DNA of 64,000 nucleotides from Pseudovirgaria hyperparasitica (lineage: Eukaryota > Ascomycota > Dothideomycetes > Acrospermales > Acrospermaceae): the NCBI RefSeq assembly GCF_010093815.1, contig NW_022985571.1, forward strand, positions 103,731-167,730, read 5' to 3'. The position numbers and the translations under genes are program-made. Shown here one piece after another: positions 48,871-60,288 of this stretch (its first letter is position 1; every line of letters begins with the position of its first letter). The notes below the pieces were generated by a model, which searched no databases, was not told the DNA's origin, and was given only the letters and a program-made list of their open reading frames with translations.

Positions 48871-50647
48871 TATACTACTTAGTTTAAGTCTATTTCTATT
48901 AGATACTTATACTAAAGTAAAATTAAGTCTACATATAGAAGTACTTAGTAGTATATACTACCTTATATATATAGTATAGTAAAGGTATATTCTATATTTT
49001 CTATATGTTTCTATACTTATTATTTAGAAAAGTATACTACTCTCTATATCTAGTAAAAATCTTATATACTTCTTATATTTATCTTACGTTATAGTAGTAC
49101 TATATTAGTAGCTTTATATATACTAGATATAAGATACTAGAGTATATAGTTCTATATAGATTTAAGTTTTATTTATCTAGTCTATATAAGAGCTATATAC
49201 TAGTACTTATATCTATATATAAAAGTAGATTATATTATAAAGATATATAGCTAGTATACTTTATTCTAGGTAGTTCTCTATATAGAGACTATAATCTAGT
49301 ATATAGTAGCTTCGGTCTTAAGGGCCCTAGATATAATATATATTATCTATAGTCTCTATTTAAGTTTATTATTAATTATTATACTAAGTATATATATACT
49401 CTATATTAGTAGTTTAGAGAAGATATCTAATATAGAGTATTATTTACTATCTCTAGTAGTCTATCTTCTATAATAGTTAATAAAGTATATAAGTTAGTAT
49501 TTTTTAGAGATTAACTTTACTCTATAGTACTTTATCTATTAGATATATCTCTTATAGTCTTATTTAAGATACTTATATATTAGACTAGTATTATTATTAA
49601 TAGCTAGAAGATACATATTATCTATATATTCTACTATCTCTATATATTATATTCTCTATAGAAGATCTATAGTAAAGAAGAGAAAAAGAATTAGAGAGAT
49701 AGTATTTTCTTATAGAATACTATATATTATTTTCTTATACTTACTTTAGTATCTAGGAATATATATCTAGATAATTCTTTTAGTAAGAAAGAACTATATA
49801 AACTTTATAATCTATTTAGATATATATCTCTTCTATAGATTATAGATAAGTCTTATATAGTTTACTTTATTAAATATATTAGCTATATTAAGAGAGAGTA
49901 GTATTATTATATATCTCTACTTCTATATAGTCTAGATAACTTCTAGAATATATTAGATAATAGTAATTAGTAAGCTTCTAGTCTCTATCTTCTAGTTTAC
50001 TAGAAGAAGATTATATTTCTATACTATAATACTTATCTTCTTTATAATTATAGTCTTAAGTATCTTACTAAGATAGAAGAGAAGGGTTATTAGTTTCTAT
50101 CCTTTTAGAGAATTAGAATTCTTCTCTAGATTTAGAAGTATAATAATATAGATAGTCTAGAAACTTTAGAGATAGTATCTATTTTTAATATATATCTAGA
50201 AGATAAGACTAATAAGTAGTAGAGTTATCTATATAGTATATTTAAGGTATCTATTTAGTATTCTATCTAGTCTAGATACTTTATTATTTAGAAGTACTTT
50301 AATAGTATTAAGTATATTCTTCTCTATAACCTTCTTAGAGATATTAATTATATCTAGATATATAGTACTATTAATATCTAATAGGTCTACTAGCTCTAGA
50401 GGGGGAAATATAACTTTATATAGAATTTCTATCTTTTCTAGACTTATAATATATATTTCTCTCTAGTATATTAGAGAAGATATTAGTAGTAGTAGTACTA
50501 GTATATCTATACTCTTAGTCTACTTTACTATATACTATAGTTCTATAGCTTATTATATATATTTAGTAGTAATTATATACTATTATTTATATTATTTATT
50601 ATAGAGAACCCTATTATAGAATTAGATAGTCTCCTTCTATTTCTTCT

Positions 50648-50660
50648 ATACTTTAGTTAT
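50648..50660. repeat. Target-site duplication of L4, left copy
   Basis: ATACTTTAGTTAT, repeated exactly at 55999-56011. The site lies in L3. Confidence 0.85.
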
Positions 50661-50918
50661 TACTATTATTAATATTAAAGAGAAAAAACTTCTTATACCC
50701 TAACGGACTAAACTAGTTAATTCGGGGTAAAACAGCGATTTACATACATCAAATGATAGAGCATACCGAGTATAATAACCTCCGACATACGTGCGTACGT
50801 ATAGCGTATAATACACGACGATACTAACGTATAGAGACACTATATATATACGCTTAAAGACTCTTCGATAACACGAGCATAGACTATATCTAATAAATAC
50901 CGACACGCCGACCCCCTT

Positions 50919-50949
50919 TTATTAGTTAAGGGCTACCCTTAACTAATAA
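50919..50949. repeat. Palindrome, 5' UTR of L4
   Basis: TTATTAGTTAAGGG, loop CTA, exact reverse complement. Confidence 0.95.
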
Positions 50950-51069
50950 TTATAGCGGCCTTAGGCACCGACGTACCTCGGCTTCCACTAGGTATACCCC
51001 TAATACTAGTACGGTAGAAACGGCTATATAGCGGCATATTCTAGGACGATTAAACCCCCGTCTAATAAA

Positions 51070-52300
51070 CGACGAATAACTAAGGGCGTATAATACTATA
51101 GATAATAGAGACGGAGGGGACCCCGCCCGGGGAGACCCTTCTAGATAAGATTAACTACTAGATAGCACGTATAGAGGGGGAAGTCGAGAAGGGAGAAACG
51201 GCCCTCCTTAGTATCTTCCGGAACCTTATCTAGAATATTAGAGAGCTTACCATAGGAGTAAAACAGGCGCCGGAACTAGACCCGGAATCTAGACTAGATT
51301 ATATAGAGGCTAGCCTATAGAGGATCTAGGAGGGCCTTATCTAGGGAAAACGCCCTAGTACGTGGGCATAGATCGCCGCACCTATAAGCGGAACAGCCAT
51401 ATTAGCTAAAATACTAAGGGCACCTACGGACGGGGCATATAGTATACGAGTTACTATCTAGAATAAAGAAGTACTCATATAAGTCTAGTAAGCGTCCCTA
51501 AAGGACATTATAAATAAGATTAACGAATAGAAAGGGATATAGTTAAATATAGTGGCCGCCAAACTCACCCTAGAAGGTATAGTACTAACTACTACTACTA
51601 ACACGGCCTAGTAGACTATCTTGCGCGACCCGAACGCGATTAACGACATCTTCCCTAGCGTGTCCGTCCACGTAACCACGTACCCGATATAGATATATAC
51701 TATCTCTATCTAAGGACACGTTATTAGAGAAGACGATATCGAGCGAATAGAGTAATCTAATAAACCGAAGTACCCTAGGATTAAGATCGCGAAGGCGTAG
51801 TAGAAGAACGTCTAGGGGATTAAGATAAAATTAAAAAAGTACTCTACTATAATAGTAGAGCTTAGGGACCCCGCTCTCGCCTATAGAATAACGTAGGAGG
51901 GCTTCCTAGCCGAAGGAGAGCTACTTACGGCGGAACCATAGAATAGGGCATAGGTAATGACGCAATGCTTCAACTATTAAGAATATAGACATACTAGGCA
52001 GAGGTGCTCTTAGAAGACCGCCTATAGGTAGTATAAATAGGGCTATAATACTAAGGAATGCCCTTATAAGACGCAGAGCGACGAGACGCGAGATAGGGAC
52101 ATCGCTAAGTACTCTAACTACGACGGGAAACATCTATCCTAGTCGGTAACGTACACGAAACGTAAGTAGGTCGTAGAATATATTAACGCGATAAAGACAA
52201 GAGGAGTAAGATAGATATACTAAGCCATAAGGCCCTCGCTACCCTCGCCGCTATCCCTAACTTTACTTATAAATCTAGTAACTACCCCCCGAAGAGGAGA
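51070..52300 (+). pseudogene. LINE L4 ORF1, zinc-knuckle protein
   Basis: Gag-like RNA-binding protein of the LINE. The C-terminal part reads QCFNY..EYRHTRQRC and later GYNTKECPYK, two CCHC-type knuckles in which some codons are RIP-changed. Boundaries are approximate. The minus-strand open frame at 51921-52133 is its antisense shadow. Confidence 0.7.
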
Positions 52301-52439
52301 GGATAACACGTAATAGTATACTATATAGAGAAAGATAGGCCGACCCCGGGGTATACTCAAAGCTGCTACCGCGCGAGAATAATCACGCCTTAGCGCTACT
52401 AATATATAGACTTAAACTTTCTCTAGCACCTAATGAGGG

Positions 52440-55400
52440 CATAACATATACTTATTATTATATAGGCGAACGTATAATATAAACGAGAAAACCAAGCGAC
52501 GCTCCTAGAAGAGATAGAAGCCATAATAATAGCTATCTAGGAACCATATAAACACTACTAAACCAATAAGCTAATAACACACCTAGAATACTATACCATC
52601 CACCCTACGGGCCCGGATAGGAGAGTTATGTTTTATATATATAAGTCGATCCCGCTCTTAGAATGGTCTTATACCGAACGTGATAACCTCCGGATAATAC
52701 TATATCTCTAGATAAGTATAGGGCCTCTCTATATCTATAATATCTATAATTAATAGCGATCGCTTACGCTAGATAATATACTCGAGGGCACCACGACGCC
52801 GGGATAACACATCCTCCTAGGCGACTTTAATCTCTACTATAGATGGTAGGGAGGCCTAGCCGTCGCGAGAGAAGAACTTAGAGTAAGGGAACTATACACA
52901 CGGTACCACGACTTCCTATACCTCCTTATACCCGTAGGGTAGATCACCTAGAGGAAACATAAATAGGACGAGAACGGGTCTACGCTCGACCTTACCCTCG
53001 CCACCGAGTACATTAGCCATAGAGTATAGTACTACCGCCCAAGCCGGATATAGACGGACTCCGACCACGAATATATAGAAACCGTAATAGACGTCTCTAC
53101 TCTTAATAAATAATATAGAAAATAGCTATAGAAGGATACTAATTAGGATAAATACCTAGAGGACCTAGAATTAGTAATTCTAGACCCCTCTATAGTCGAC
53201 GTATCCAACGGCCTAGCCATAGATAAGGCCGTGTAAGTCCTCCTTTAAGTATACTAAGCCATGAGAGATAAACACGTACTATACTAAATATATAGATCCC
53301 TAGAAGCGAGGGGTATACCTTAAATACGAGAGTATAGAAGAGACGCCCGTAGACTATATATATATATATACTATATCTAGACGACCGAGGCCTAGGAAGA
53401 GTAGAAGGAAGTAGTATAATATCGTAATAGGGCCCTCCGTAATAAATAATAAAAATAATAGCGTATGATTACTAATAAACACACACGGTAAGCCGTAGGG
53501 CTATAGTGTATAGTAAAGTAGGCTAAGGGTATAGACGCGCCGACACCGCCGCTACTAATACCTCCCCTAATATACTAAGAGAGAATATACTCTATAAGCC
53601 CGGAGAAGACGGAGATCTTATATAAAGTTATGTTCCCCCTCCCGGAGCTAGTAGACCTATTAGATATTAATAATACTAAATATCTAGATATAATCGATAT
53701 CCCCTAAGAGGTTACCGAGGAGAATATACTCGACGCTATTAAAGTACTCCCGAATAATAAGGCACCCGGACTAGATAGGATACTAAATAGATGCCTTAAA
53801 CGCACTATACTAGCTACCCTACCGCTTATTAGTTATATATTTTAAGTATATATTAAGAACGGATACCACCCCTAAAGCTTCCGGGCCGCCTATACTATTA
53901 TACTTCTAAAACTAGGGAAGAACCCTAGCTCCCCAAAAGGATAGAGGCTAATCGCCCTCCTCTTCTATCTTAGGAAGATACTAGAGGCTACGATTACAAA
54001 GAAGATAAGCGCCGTAGTATAGGAATATAACCTCCTCCTAGTAAACTAGAAGGCGAAGACTAGAAGCTCTCTAATTACCGCTATCTAATATATCCTCGAA
54101 GTCGTCTAGACCGTATAGAAGTAGGGACGTATAGTAACGCTACTCTCCCTTAACATGGCCGGCGCATTTAATAAAGTAAACCACACGAGACTTATCTATA
54201 ACTTACGGAAGAGGCGTATACCCGTGTAGATTACGCGGTTTATATAGTCCTTCCTCGCTAAAAGAGTTACCTAGATATACATCTCTAGATATCGAAGTAA
54301 GTACGAGAAGACGGCTTACGGCATCCTATAAGGAAGTACTATCTCTCTAATCCTCTTCCTCTTCTTTACTATAGACCTTCTCTAGAGAATATAATATATA
54401 GAGGTAGTAGGATACGTAGACGATACATACCTTCTAGCCATTAATAATAATACTAGCCAAATATATAGACGACTCGAATAAGACCATAGAAGATATATCT
54501 AATAGGCAAAGCGCTACGGAGCAAAGTTCGCCCCTAAAAAGTACTAACTTATATACTTTATTAACCGCCGTAGGAAATGGGCTACTAGGGAAGGTAAGCG
54601 ACGCCCTAGAATAGACGCCTTCGACGAACCGCCGACATAAAGTATACGCGTACTTAGCGTTATAATCGATAATAAGCTTAAATAGGGACCATAGGTAGTA
54701 TATACCGTTTCTAGGGCCCTCTAGATAGAAGCTACTATATAACGGATTATAGCCTCCACGTAGAGAACCGCCCGGGATAAGGTACGCTAGCTATATATAT
54801 CTATAGTACGACCCGCCTTCACGTACGGACACGAGTGCTAGTATACGGCCCTTATATAGACTAGGCGAATAAAGCTCGAATCTATATAGAACCGTATACT
54901 CCGTCTTATATTAGGCGTATATAAAGCTACTAATATAGTACTACTACGACGCGAGATAGACGTTATAAGTATATATAACTTCTACTAGATATAGAGGGTA
55001 GTATACTTTACTAAATAATAAGCATAGGAACGTATAGAAAATATAGAATATACCTTCGCCGCGCTACGCGTGCGAGTTAGCGTATACTACTAAGTACTCT
55101 TATATATAGGCCGGACTCGACTATGGTATAAGTGCCCGATAGAAATAGACTTAAACTAAGTAGTATAAGAGATTAAGAATAACCTAGATACCCTTCTAGA
55201 CTAATAGAGTCTTTAAGAGCTCGGATAAAGTATACGGTTATAGATCTAAGATAAGTAGAAAGAGACACTCCGGGCCTAGTGGGCCTCCTAGTAGAATAGA
55301 TACCTAGAGTAGATCCGAGGACCATAGAAGGAGCTAAGTAAATAGATATATAAAGGGCTTATAAAGGCCTAGATATCTATACTTCTCTAAGCCCGAACGG

Positions 55401-55600
55401 GCGCTATAGAACTTCTATACTACCTCTATAAGAGAGGTATCCCTAACGTGTCTCTATAGTATAAGGCGTGCGGCCGGAGAGGTATAATACGCTACTATCT
55501 TATAATATACCCCGATCTTCACACGTAAAGGCAGAAGCTTATCCACACGATAAGAACCTCTAATATTATATGATAGCTTAATAAGTACCCTAAGGATATC
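52440..55600 (+). pseudogene. LINE L4 ORF2, endonuclease and reverse transcriptase
   Basis: Starts near QANVQYKRENQATLLEEIEA, the usual opening of AP-endonuclease domains in LINEs. GDFN and SDHE endonuclease motifs and the KAPGLDR and YVDD reverse-transcriptase motifs follow in order. After the RT comes RLILGVYKAT..VLLRRE, then RTGAIELLYYLYKRGIPN and a Cys motif, the standard fungal LINE C terminus. Many glutamine and tryptophan codons have become stops. Confidence 0.85.
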
Positions 55601-55728
55601 TCCTAATAGATACTTATATATCTACTACTCCTCTAGTACTAGTAGACCTAGAAATATATACTAGAAGAGACCCGGTATACGCTAGTAGTAACCTAATATA
55701 TACTGGAAGAACCCCGGGAGAACCCTAA

Positions 55729-55759
55729 TTATTAGTTAAGGGTAGCCCTTAACTAATAA
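55729..55759. repeat. Palindrome, 3' UTR of L4
   Basis: TTATTAGTTAAGGG, loop TAG, exact reverse complement; the loop differs from that of the 5' palindrome of the same copy. Confidence 0.95.
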
Positions 55760-55998
55760 CCTCCGTACCTATACGTACTACCTAAGGGTAAAATAATAGT
55801 AATATAGGCTATAGGCTAATAGGCGTACTCTATAGCTATATACTTAAGACGAAATAGAGGTTTAACGAGATATAGTTATAGATATAAGGAAGTTTTTCCC
55901 TATAGGGTTTCTTCTTATATAGTGGCTTAGACTAGAGGAGGCATAGGCCTATAGAGTACTACTCTATCTAGTTATATAATATTATTATTATTATTATT

Positions 55999-56011
55999 AT
56001 ACTTTAGTTAT
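55999..56011. repeat. Target-site duplication of L4, right copy
   Basis: ATACTTTAGTTAT, exact match to 50648-50660. Confidence 0.85.
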
Positions 56012-57281
56012 CTAGATATAATATATATATATATATATATATAGTCTCTAGGCTTCTTATCTATATTCTTATATTTAAGGTATACCCTTTATATCTAGAG
56101 ACTTATATATTTAATATAGTATATATTTATCTCTAGTATTCTAGTAGACTTAAAGAAGAACTTATATAGCTCTATCTATAGCTAGACTATTAGATATATT
56201 AACTATAGAGAGATCTAGAATTACTAATTCTAGATTCTCTATATACTTTTTCTAGTTAGTATTCTTTTAGAGCTATCTCCCTTATTATTTATTAGATATA
56301 GATATATCTTCTATAGTTTCTATATACTTATAGTTAGAGTCTATCTATATCTTACTTAGATAGTAGTATTATACTCTATAGCTTATATATTTAGTAGTAA
56401 GGGTAAGGTTAAGTATAGATCCTTTCTTATTCTATTTATATTTCTTCTATATAACTTTTCTAATAGATATAAGAAGGTATAGAAGGTCTTAGTATTATAT
56501 ATATTATTCTTTTACTCTAAGTTCTTTTCTTATAACTATTAGATCTCTCTACTATCTATAGTAAAGATTAAAGTTATCTAGTAGAATATATTATTCTAAT
56601 ATTATAATACTTTCTAGTATAGTATCTAGTATAAGTAATTCTTTCTAGTTATAAATATTATAGATATAGAGAGACTCTAAATTTATCTAGAGATATAATA
56701 TTATTTAGAGATTATCTTATTTTATATAGAACTACTCTAAGAGTAGAATTAATTTATATATATAGAATAGAACTCTTCTATCTAGGCCTAGAAGATAGAT
56801 AGTATAGTACTCTAGATATATTATTAGTTTATTAGTTTAGTTATATTTATATAGTTTCTAGATAGCTATTATTATAGTATCTATCTCTTCTAAGAGTATT
56901 ATCTAGTTTTCTTATTTATATTATATATTTATCTATATAATAATAAGTATATCTTAGCTTCTTATTAGATACTAGAAAATACTTAGATCTATATACTAGT
57001 AGTATTAAGGTATAATTATCTCTATATAGAAGCTATTTTAAGGATATCCCTAGATTAGTCTATCTTTCTCTACTTACTACTCTAAAGAGTTTTTAAGTAT
57101 ATATATATAATATCTCTATATATTAGTACTATTATATATTATATACTAGGTATATATATATTAGAAGTTATTATACCTAGTATACTCTATTAATTAATAT
57201 ATATAGATTACTATATTACTCTAAATTAACTAGTTTTAGTCTCTTAGAGTATAGAAAGTTTTTCTATCTAATTAAAATTAT
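56012..57281 (-). mobile_element. LINE L3, 5' part after the L4 insertion
   Basis: Continues L3 through the ORF2 endonuclease region to about 57063, then jumps straight to the 5' terminal ~210 bp. About 1.4 kb (ORF1 and most of the 5' UTR, including the 5' palindrome) is missing compared with L2. L3 therefore has an internal deletion. Confidence 0.8.
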
Positions 57282-57291
57282 AAGAAAATAA

Positions 57292-58140
57292 GTCTTTAAG
57301 TTAAAAAAAAGTATATAGCTATACTAGAGATAACTATACCCTATATAATAGATATACTCTTTATTAGTATTAAGGTATAGAATATAAGTAAATCGTTAGT
57401 TAATTAGATTATAAGAACTAGATAGTATAGTAGTAAAGATTCTAAACTACTATTTACTTATAACTCTATATCTATATATTATCTCTATATATATAGAAAG
57501 ACTAGAGTTATTATATACTAGTATATATCTATTCTATAACTACTAAGTAGAGTTATAAGTATATAGAATAAATAGTTATAGAGTAAGAGACTAGATAAAA
57601 GATTATATAGATATATTTTTAATATTTAATAGAAGAATCCTTCTATTACTAAATCTATATTATAAGTATATAATTTATAGTTTTAGATTAATAGATCAAA
57701 TAATAGAAAATATAGATATATTTCTAATATTTAATAGAATAATAACTCTAGAAGTACTAGAAATACTTAATAAGAAGTAGAAGAACTCTAGAATCTATTT
57801 AGAATAATACTAGAAGTACTAGAAAGTCTAAAAGTATTAGAAGTATTATTTAGTCTCTAATATAGATTATATATTATATAGAAATTATAATAGAAGATTA
57901 TATAAGAGTTTCTATATCTATAGCTTTATCTTATATATTATAGCTTTAATAAGAGAAGATAAAGTTATTAGAGTACTACTCTATTCTATATAATATAGAT
58001 TTTTATTATACTTAATATTATCTACTATAAGTAATTAGTTAGAATTTATCTAATAGTATAATTAACTATTTTATTTATATAATTTAACTTAATCTATTAT
58101 ATATAATCTCTATACTAATTTCTCTATTCTATATATATAT
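57292..58140. repeat. RIP-degraded AT-rich DNA left of island 3
   Basis: About 850 bp with no recognised gene. A phrase close to ATAGATATATTT.TAATATTTAATAG occurs twice about 100 bp apart (near 57613 and 57712). It continues the sequence at 47457-47822, split by L3. Confidence 0.4.
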
Positions 58141-58262
58141 CTATGAATATCTTATCTTATCTACTATATATTACTATAAGTACACGTGTTTTGTCTTATC
58201 GTGTTGCTTGGTATATCACCTACCTTCAGTTTTCTCTTCACCACCTGACCACCTATCTGCCA

Positions 58263-59891
58263 ATGGCATCTCCTCCAAGTTCTCCACCACTGGCTATATT
58301 ACCGCAGCGGCCCTCTAACAAACGTCAACGCTCCGGTGAAGTTACCGACTTCTTCTCTAGTGATCCTGCGCCCGTCTTCTCCTCAGATGACTGGCAAGAT
58401 GCGTCGATAGAGCAGTATGAAGCACCGCGGAGGAAGAGAACATTCAGGGGCCCATGGTGGAAAAGCTGCAAGAGATGGGAGCCTGCAACTATGCTGACAT
58501 CAGAATCCCATGTGATGTCCCTAGCAAGGAACCTTGACAGCGGTGTATGGATAGACAACGATGATAGCATTGCGTTATCGTCCTCTTTATCGACTCTACT
58601 TAACGGCCCTACTACTACCGATACCTCCTATCAATTGACATTTTGTCCTGATTGGCAGCAAAAATACCCAGCGCCATTACTTTCACAGGCTGAGCTGCAG
58701 GCTCAAGGATTAGTCGAAAGTTGCCTCGAGCAAGGCACGCAATATGTCGACATGAGGTATGTATGGTCTTCAAACCATGGTCATAGGATTCTGATTTCAA
58801 GCAGCAACTTGGGCTTGGAAAAATTAGATGGGAGCATAATCCAGCCGATTAGGGCTTTCAGTACTGTTCCCATGGCATGCGACCGCGACTTCCGACCACA
58901 ACTTAAGATCCTATTGTCAATGAACTCTCTTCAAACTTTGCCGAAAGAAATCTGGGAGCTAAATCATATCGTTCACCTCGGTTTACGTCAAAACAGATTA
59001 GAGACCTTATCCCCCAACATAGCAAAGCTCGTAGATCTACAGTCCCTCGACATCACTGGAAATAAAATCCGCTGGCTTCCATGGGAGCTTCTATCATTGA
59101 TCACCCCGTCGAGGAGCCTGGCGATGTTTCACGTGGAGCACGGAAATCCCCTACTCATGCCATTCGAAGGCTTGCCCGAGTTCCCATCATGTATACGTGA
59201 ACTAGCCATAGGCCACCATCAAGATTTTGTACAAACCAAGCCCGAGACCAATTCCGGCCACGCAACTGAGATGCAGAGGTGGCTTTGCAGAATCGGTGAG
59301 ACAATCCATGCAGGCAAATTATATGGTGAGGGTTTATCTAACAGCCACTGTATACCCTCAAAGCCGTGGCTCGTAGGATGCTCGGAAATGGCCCGCTTTA
59401 GTAGCGATGGTACACTCGCTAACGGTTCACCAATTGCTCCTTCACTCGTACCTCTAGAACAGAGATCATTAAAGGCGTATTTGGTGGACGATCTGCCCCA
59501 GCCACAACGAATATCTTGTAGTCGTGTGGGCTCTCTTTTTGAGCTCTCACTTCGAAGAGTAACAGCGTTAATATCTACAGAGCAACTTCGGAAATATGTA
59601 CCAGATCTCCCAGAAGGGCCCTTCCAGCGTGCTCTTACAGAGGCTGAACACGTTCAAGCTGACGGAGGTCGTACTTGTTCTGTTTGTGGCCAATTGTACA
59701 TCCTTCCTCGAGCAGAATGGATGGAATTTTGGCATGTTCATCGCTCTGGAGCTACGGCTGGCATCAACGGCCATCTTCTCCCATTTCTCCGAAGAGCTTG
59801 TAGTTGGCGCTGCGGATACACCGCCTTCTGTAATATAAGGAGTGCATATGGTAGATACGCCGCTAAGTGTACTATAAATTCATTTCCATAA
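58263..59891 (+). CDS. Leucine-rich-repeat protein of unknown function
   Basis: An intronless 542-residue protein counted from the ATG at 58263. The frame is open from 58143, but the extra 40 codons lie across the AT-rich boundary and read as hydrophobic, low-quality sequence, so MASPPSSPPLAILPQRP is preferred as the start. The N-terminal ~60 residues are Pro/Ser-rich with a basic patch (NKRQR, RRKR) that could act as a nuclear signal. About three leucine-rich repeats lie at roughly residues 212-278 (LQTLPKEIWEL, HLGLRQNRLETLSPNIAKLVDL, SLDITGNKIRWLPWELL). A C-terminal cysteine cluster (CSVCG and CSWRC) may bind metal. The last ~25 residues look unlike the rest. The protein family resembles fungal LRR proteins of unknown role. 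It is the only gene of its island. Confidence 0.78.
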   Translation: MASPPSSPPLAILPQRPSNKRQRSGEVTDFFSSDPAPVFSSDDWQDASIEQYEAPRRKRTFRGPWWKSCKRWEPATMLTSESHVMSLARNLDSGVWIDNDDSIALSSSLSTLLNGPTTTDTSYQLTFCPDWQQKYPAPLLSQAELQAQGLVESCLEQGTQYVDMRYVWSSNHGHRILISSSNLGLEKLDGSIIQPIRAFSTVPMACDRDFRPQLKILLSMNSLQTLPKEIWELNHIVHLGLRQNRLETLSPNIAKLVDLQSLDITGNKIRWLPWELLSLITPSRSLAMFHVEHGNPLLMPFEGLPEFPSCIRELAIGHHQDFVQTKPETNSGHATEMQRWLCRIGETIHAGKLYGEGLSNSHCIPSKPWLVGCSEMARFSSDGTLANGSPIAPSLVPLEQRSLKAYLVDDLPQPQRISCSRVGSLFELSLRRVTALISTEQLRKYVPDLPEGPFQRALTEAEHVQADGGRTCSVCGQLYILPRAEWMEFWHVHRSGATAGINGHLLPFLRRACSWRCGYTAFCNIRSAYGRYAAKCTINSFP

Positions 59892-60034
59892 CAAGAGGAT
59901 TAAGATAGAGACATAGTATATTAGGAATTAGCTATGAACGGAGCCCTTAGGCACGTGTGTAGGACGTGTCCTTCCATATGTGTTTTCGACTTTATAAGTA
60001 ATGTTCTCTACCCTTAAAGTAGTTTAACATATCT
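59892..60034. other. 3' flank of the LRR gene
   Basis: Short normal-composition stretch that turns AT-rich at about 60.0 kb. No further gene. Confidence 0.5.
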
Positions 60035-60082
60035 ACTAATAAGCTAACCTACTAATAAATATTATAATTTAAGTATAACTCT
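60035..60082 (+). repeat. Island-edge motif, copy 3
   Basis: ACTAATAAGCTAACCTACTA, then ATTTAAGTATAACTCTAAAT. A RIP-changed version of the sequence at 27623-27664, again at an island edge and reading outward. Confidence 0.65.
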
Positions 60083-60090
60083 AAATATCT

Positions 60091-60288
60091 ATAATAATAA
60101 TATTATTATTATATAACTAGGTAGAGTAGTTTACTCTATAGATATATACCTTCTCTAGTCTAAGCTATTATATAAAGAGAAACCCTTTTTTTAAAAGAAA
60201 AAACTCTCTTCTCTTTATAACTATATCTTATTAAGTCTATATATCTTCTTAAGTATATAGCTATTAGATATATCTATAGATCTATAAT
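60091..60288 (-). mobile_element. LINE L5, 3' terminal piece
   Basis: Tail and first ~190 bp of the LINE 3' UTR on the minus strand. It is interrupted at 60288 by the 952-bp element and continues at 61241. Confidence 0.85.
60276..60288. repeat. Target-site duplication of the 952-bp element, left
   Basis: ATAGATCTATAAT, repeated exactly at 61241-61253. In undisturbed copies (e.g. near 28520) the site occurs once. Confidence 0.85.

Larger units (their letters stand above)
47823..50660 (-). mobile_element. LINE L3, 3' half (interrupted by L4)
   Basis: Minus-strand LINE with (TAATAA) tail, imperfect 3' palindrome at 48071-48101, and ORF2 up to the endonuclease/RT region. It is severely RIP-degraded with almost no CA or TG. 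It is interrupted at 48670-48870 by a solo-LTR-like insertion and at 50660 by L4, and resumes at 56012. A possible 10-bp target duplication AAGAAAATAA (47813-47822 and 57282-57291) brackets the whole nest. Confidence 0.85.
50661..55998 (+). mobile_element. LINE L4, full-length and least degraded copy
   Basis: 5.34 kb on the plus strand, nested in L3. The 5' UTR runs from 50661 to about 51060, with the palindrome at 50919-50949. ORF1 (about 51.07-52.3 kb) ends in two CCHC zinc knuckles near 51964-52090. ORF2 (about 52.44-55.6 kb) has an AP-type endonuclease (GDFN at about 52820, SDHE at about 53060). Its reverse transcriptase has KAPGLDRI at about 53760-53795 and YVDD at 54413-54424, and a Cys-containing C-terminal block lies near 55470. 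No RNase H domain was seen. The 3' UTR has a palindrome at 55729-55759 and an (ATT)n tail. Both ORFs carry many CAA/CAG/TGG-to-stop changes, so the copy is dead. It keeps far more CA/TG than L3 and is clearly younger. The ORF2 order and ending resemble Tad-like fungal LINEs. Confidence 0.92.

Noticed and set aside
58143-58262. N-terminal 40 codons of the LRR frame as a signal peptide
   Set aside because: They straddle the AT-rich boundary, lack a cleavage-site pattern and precede a better start at 58263.
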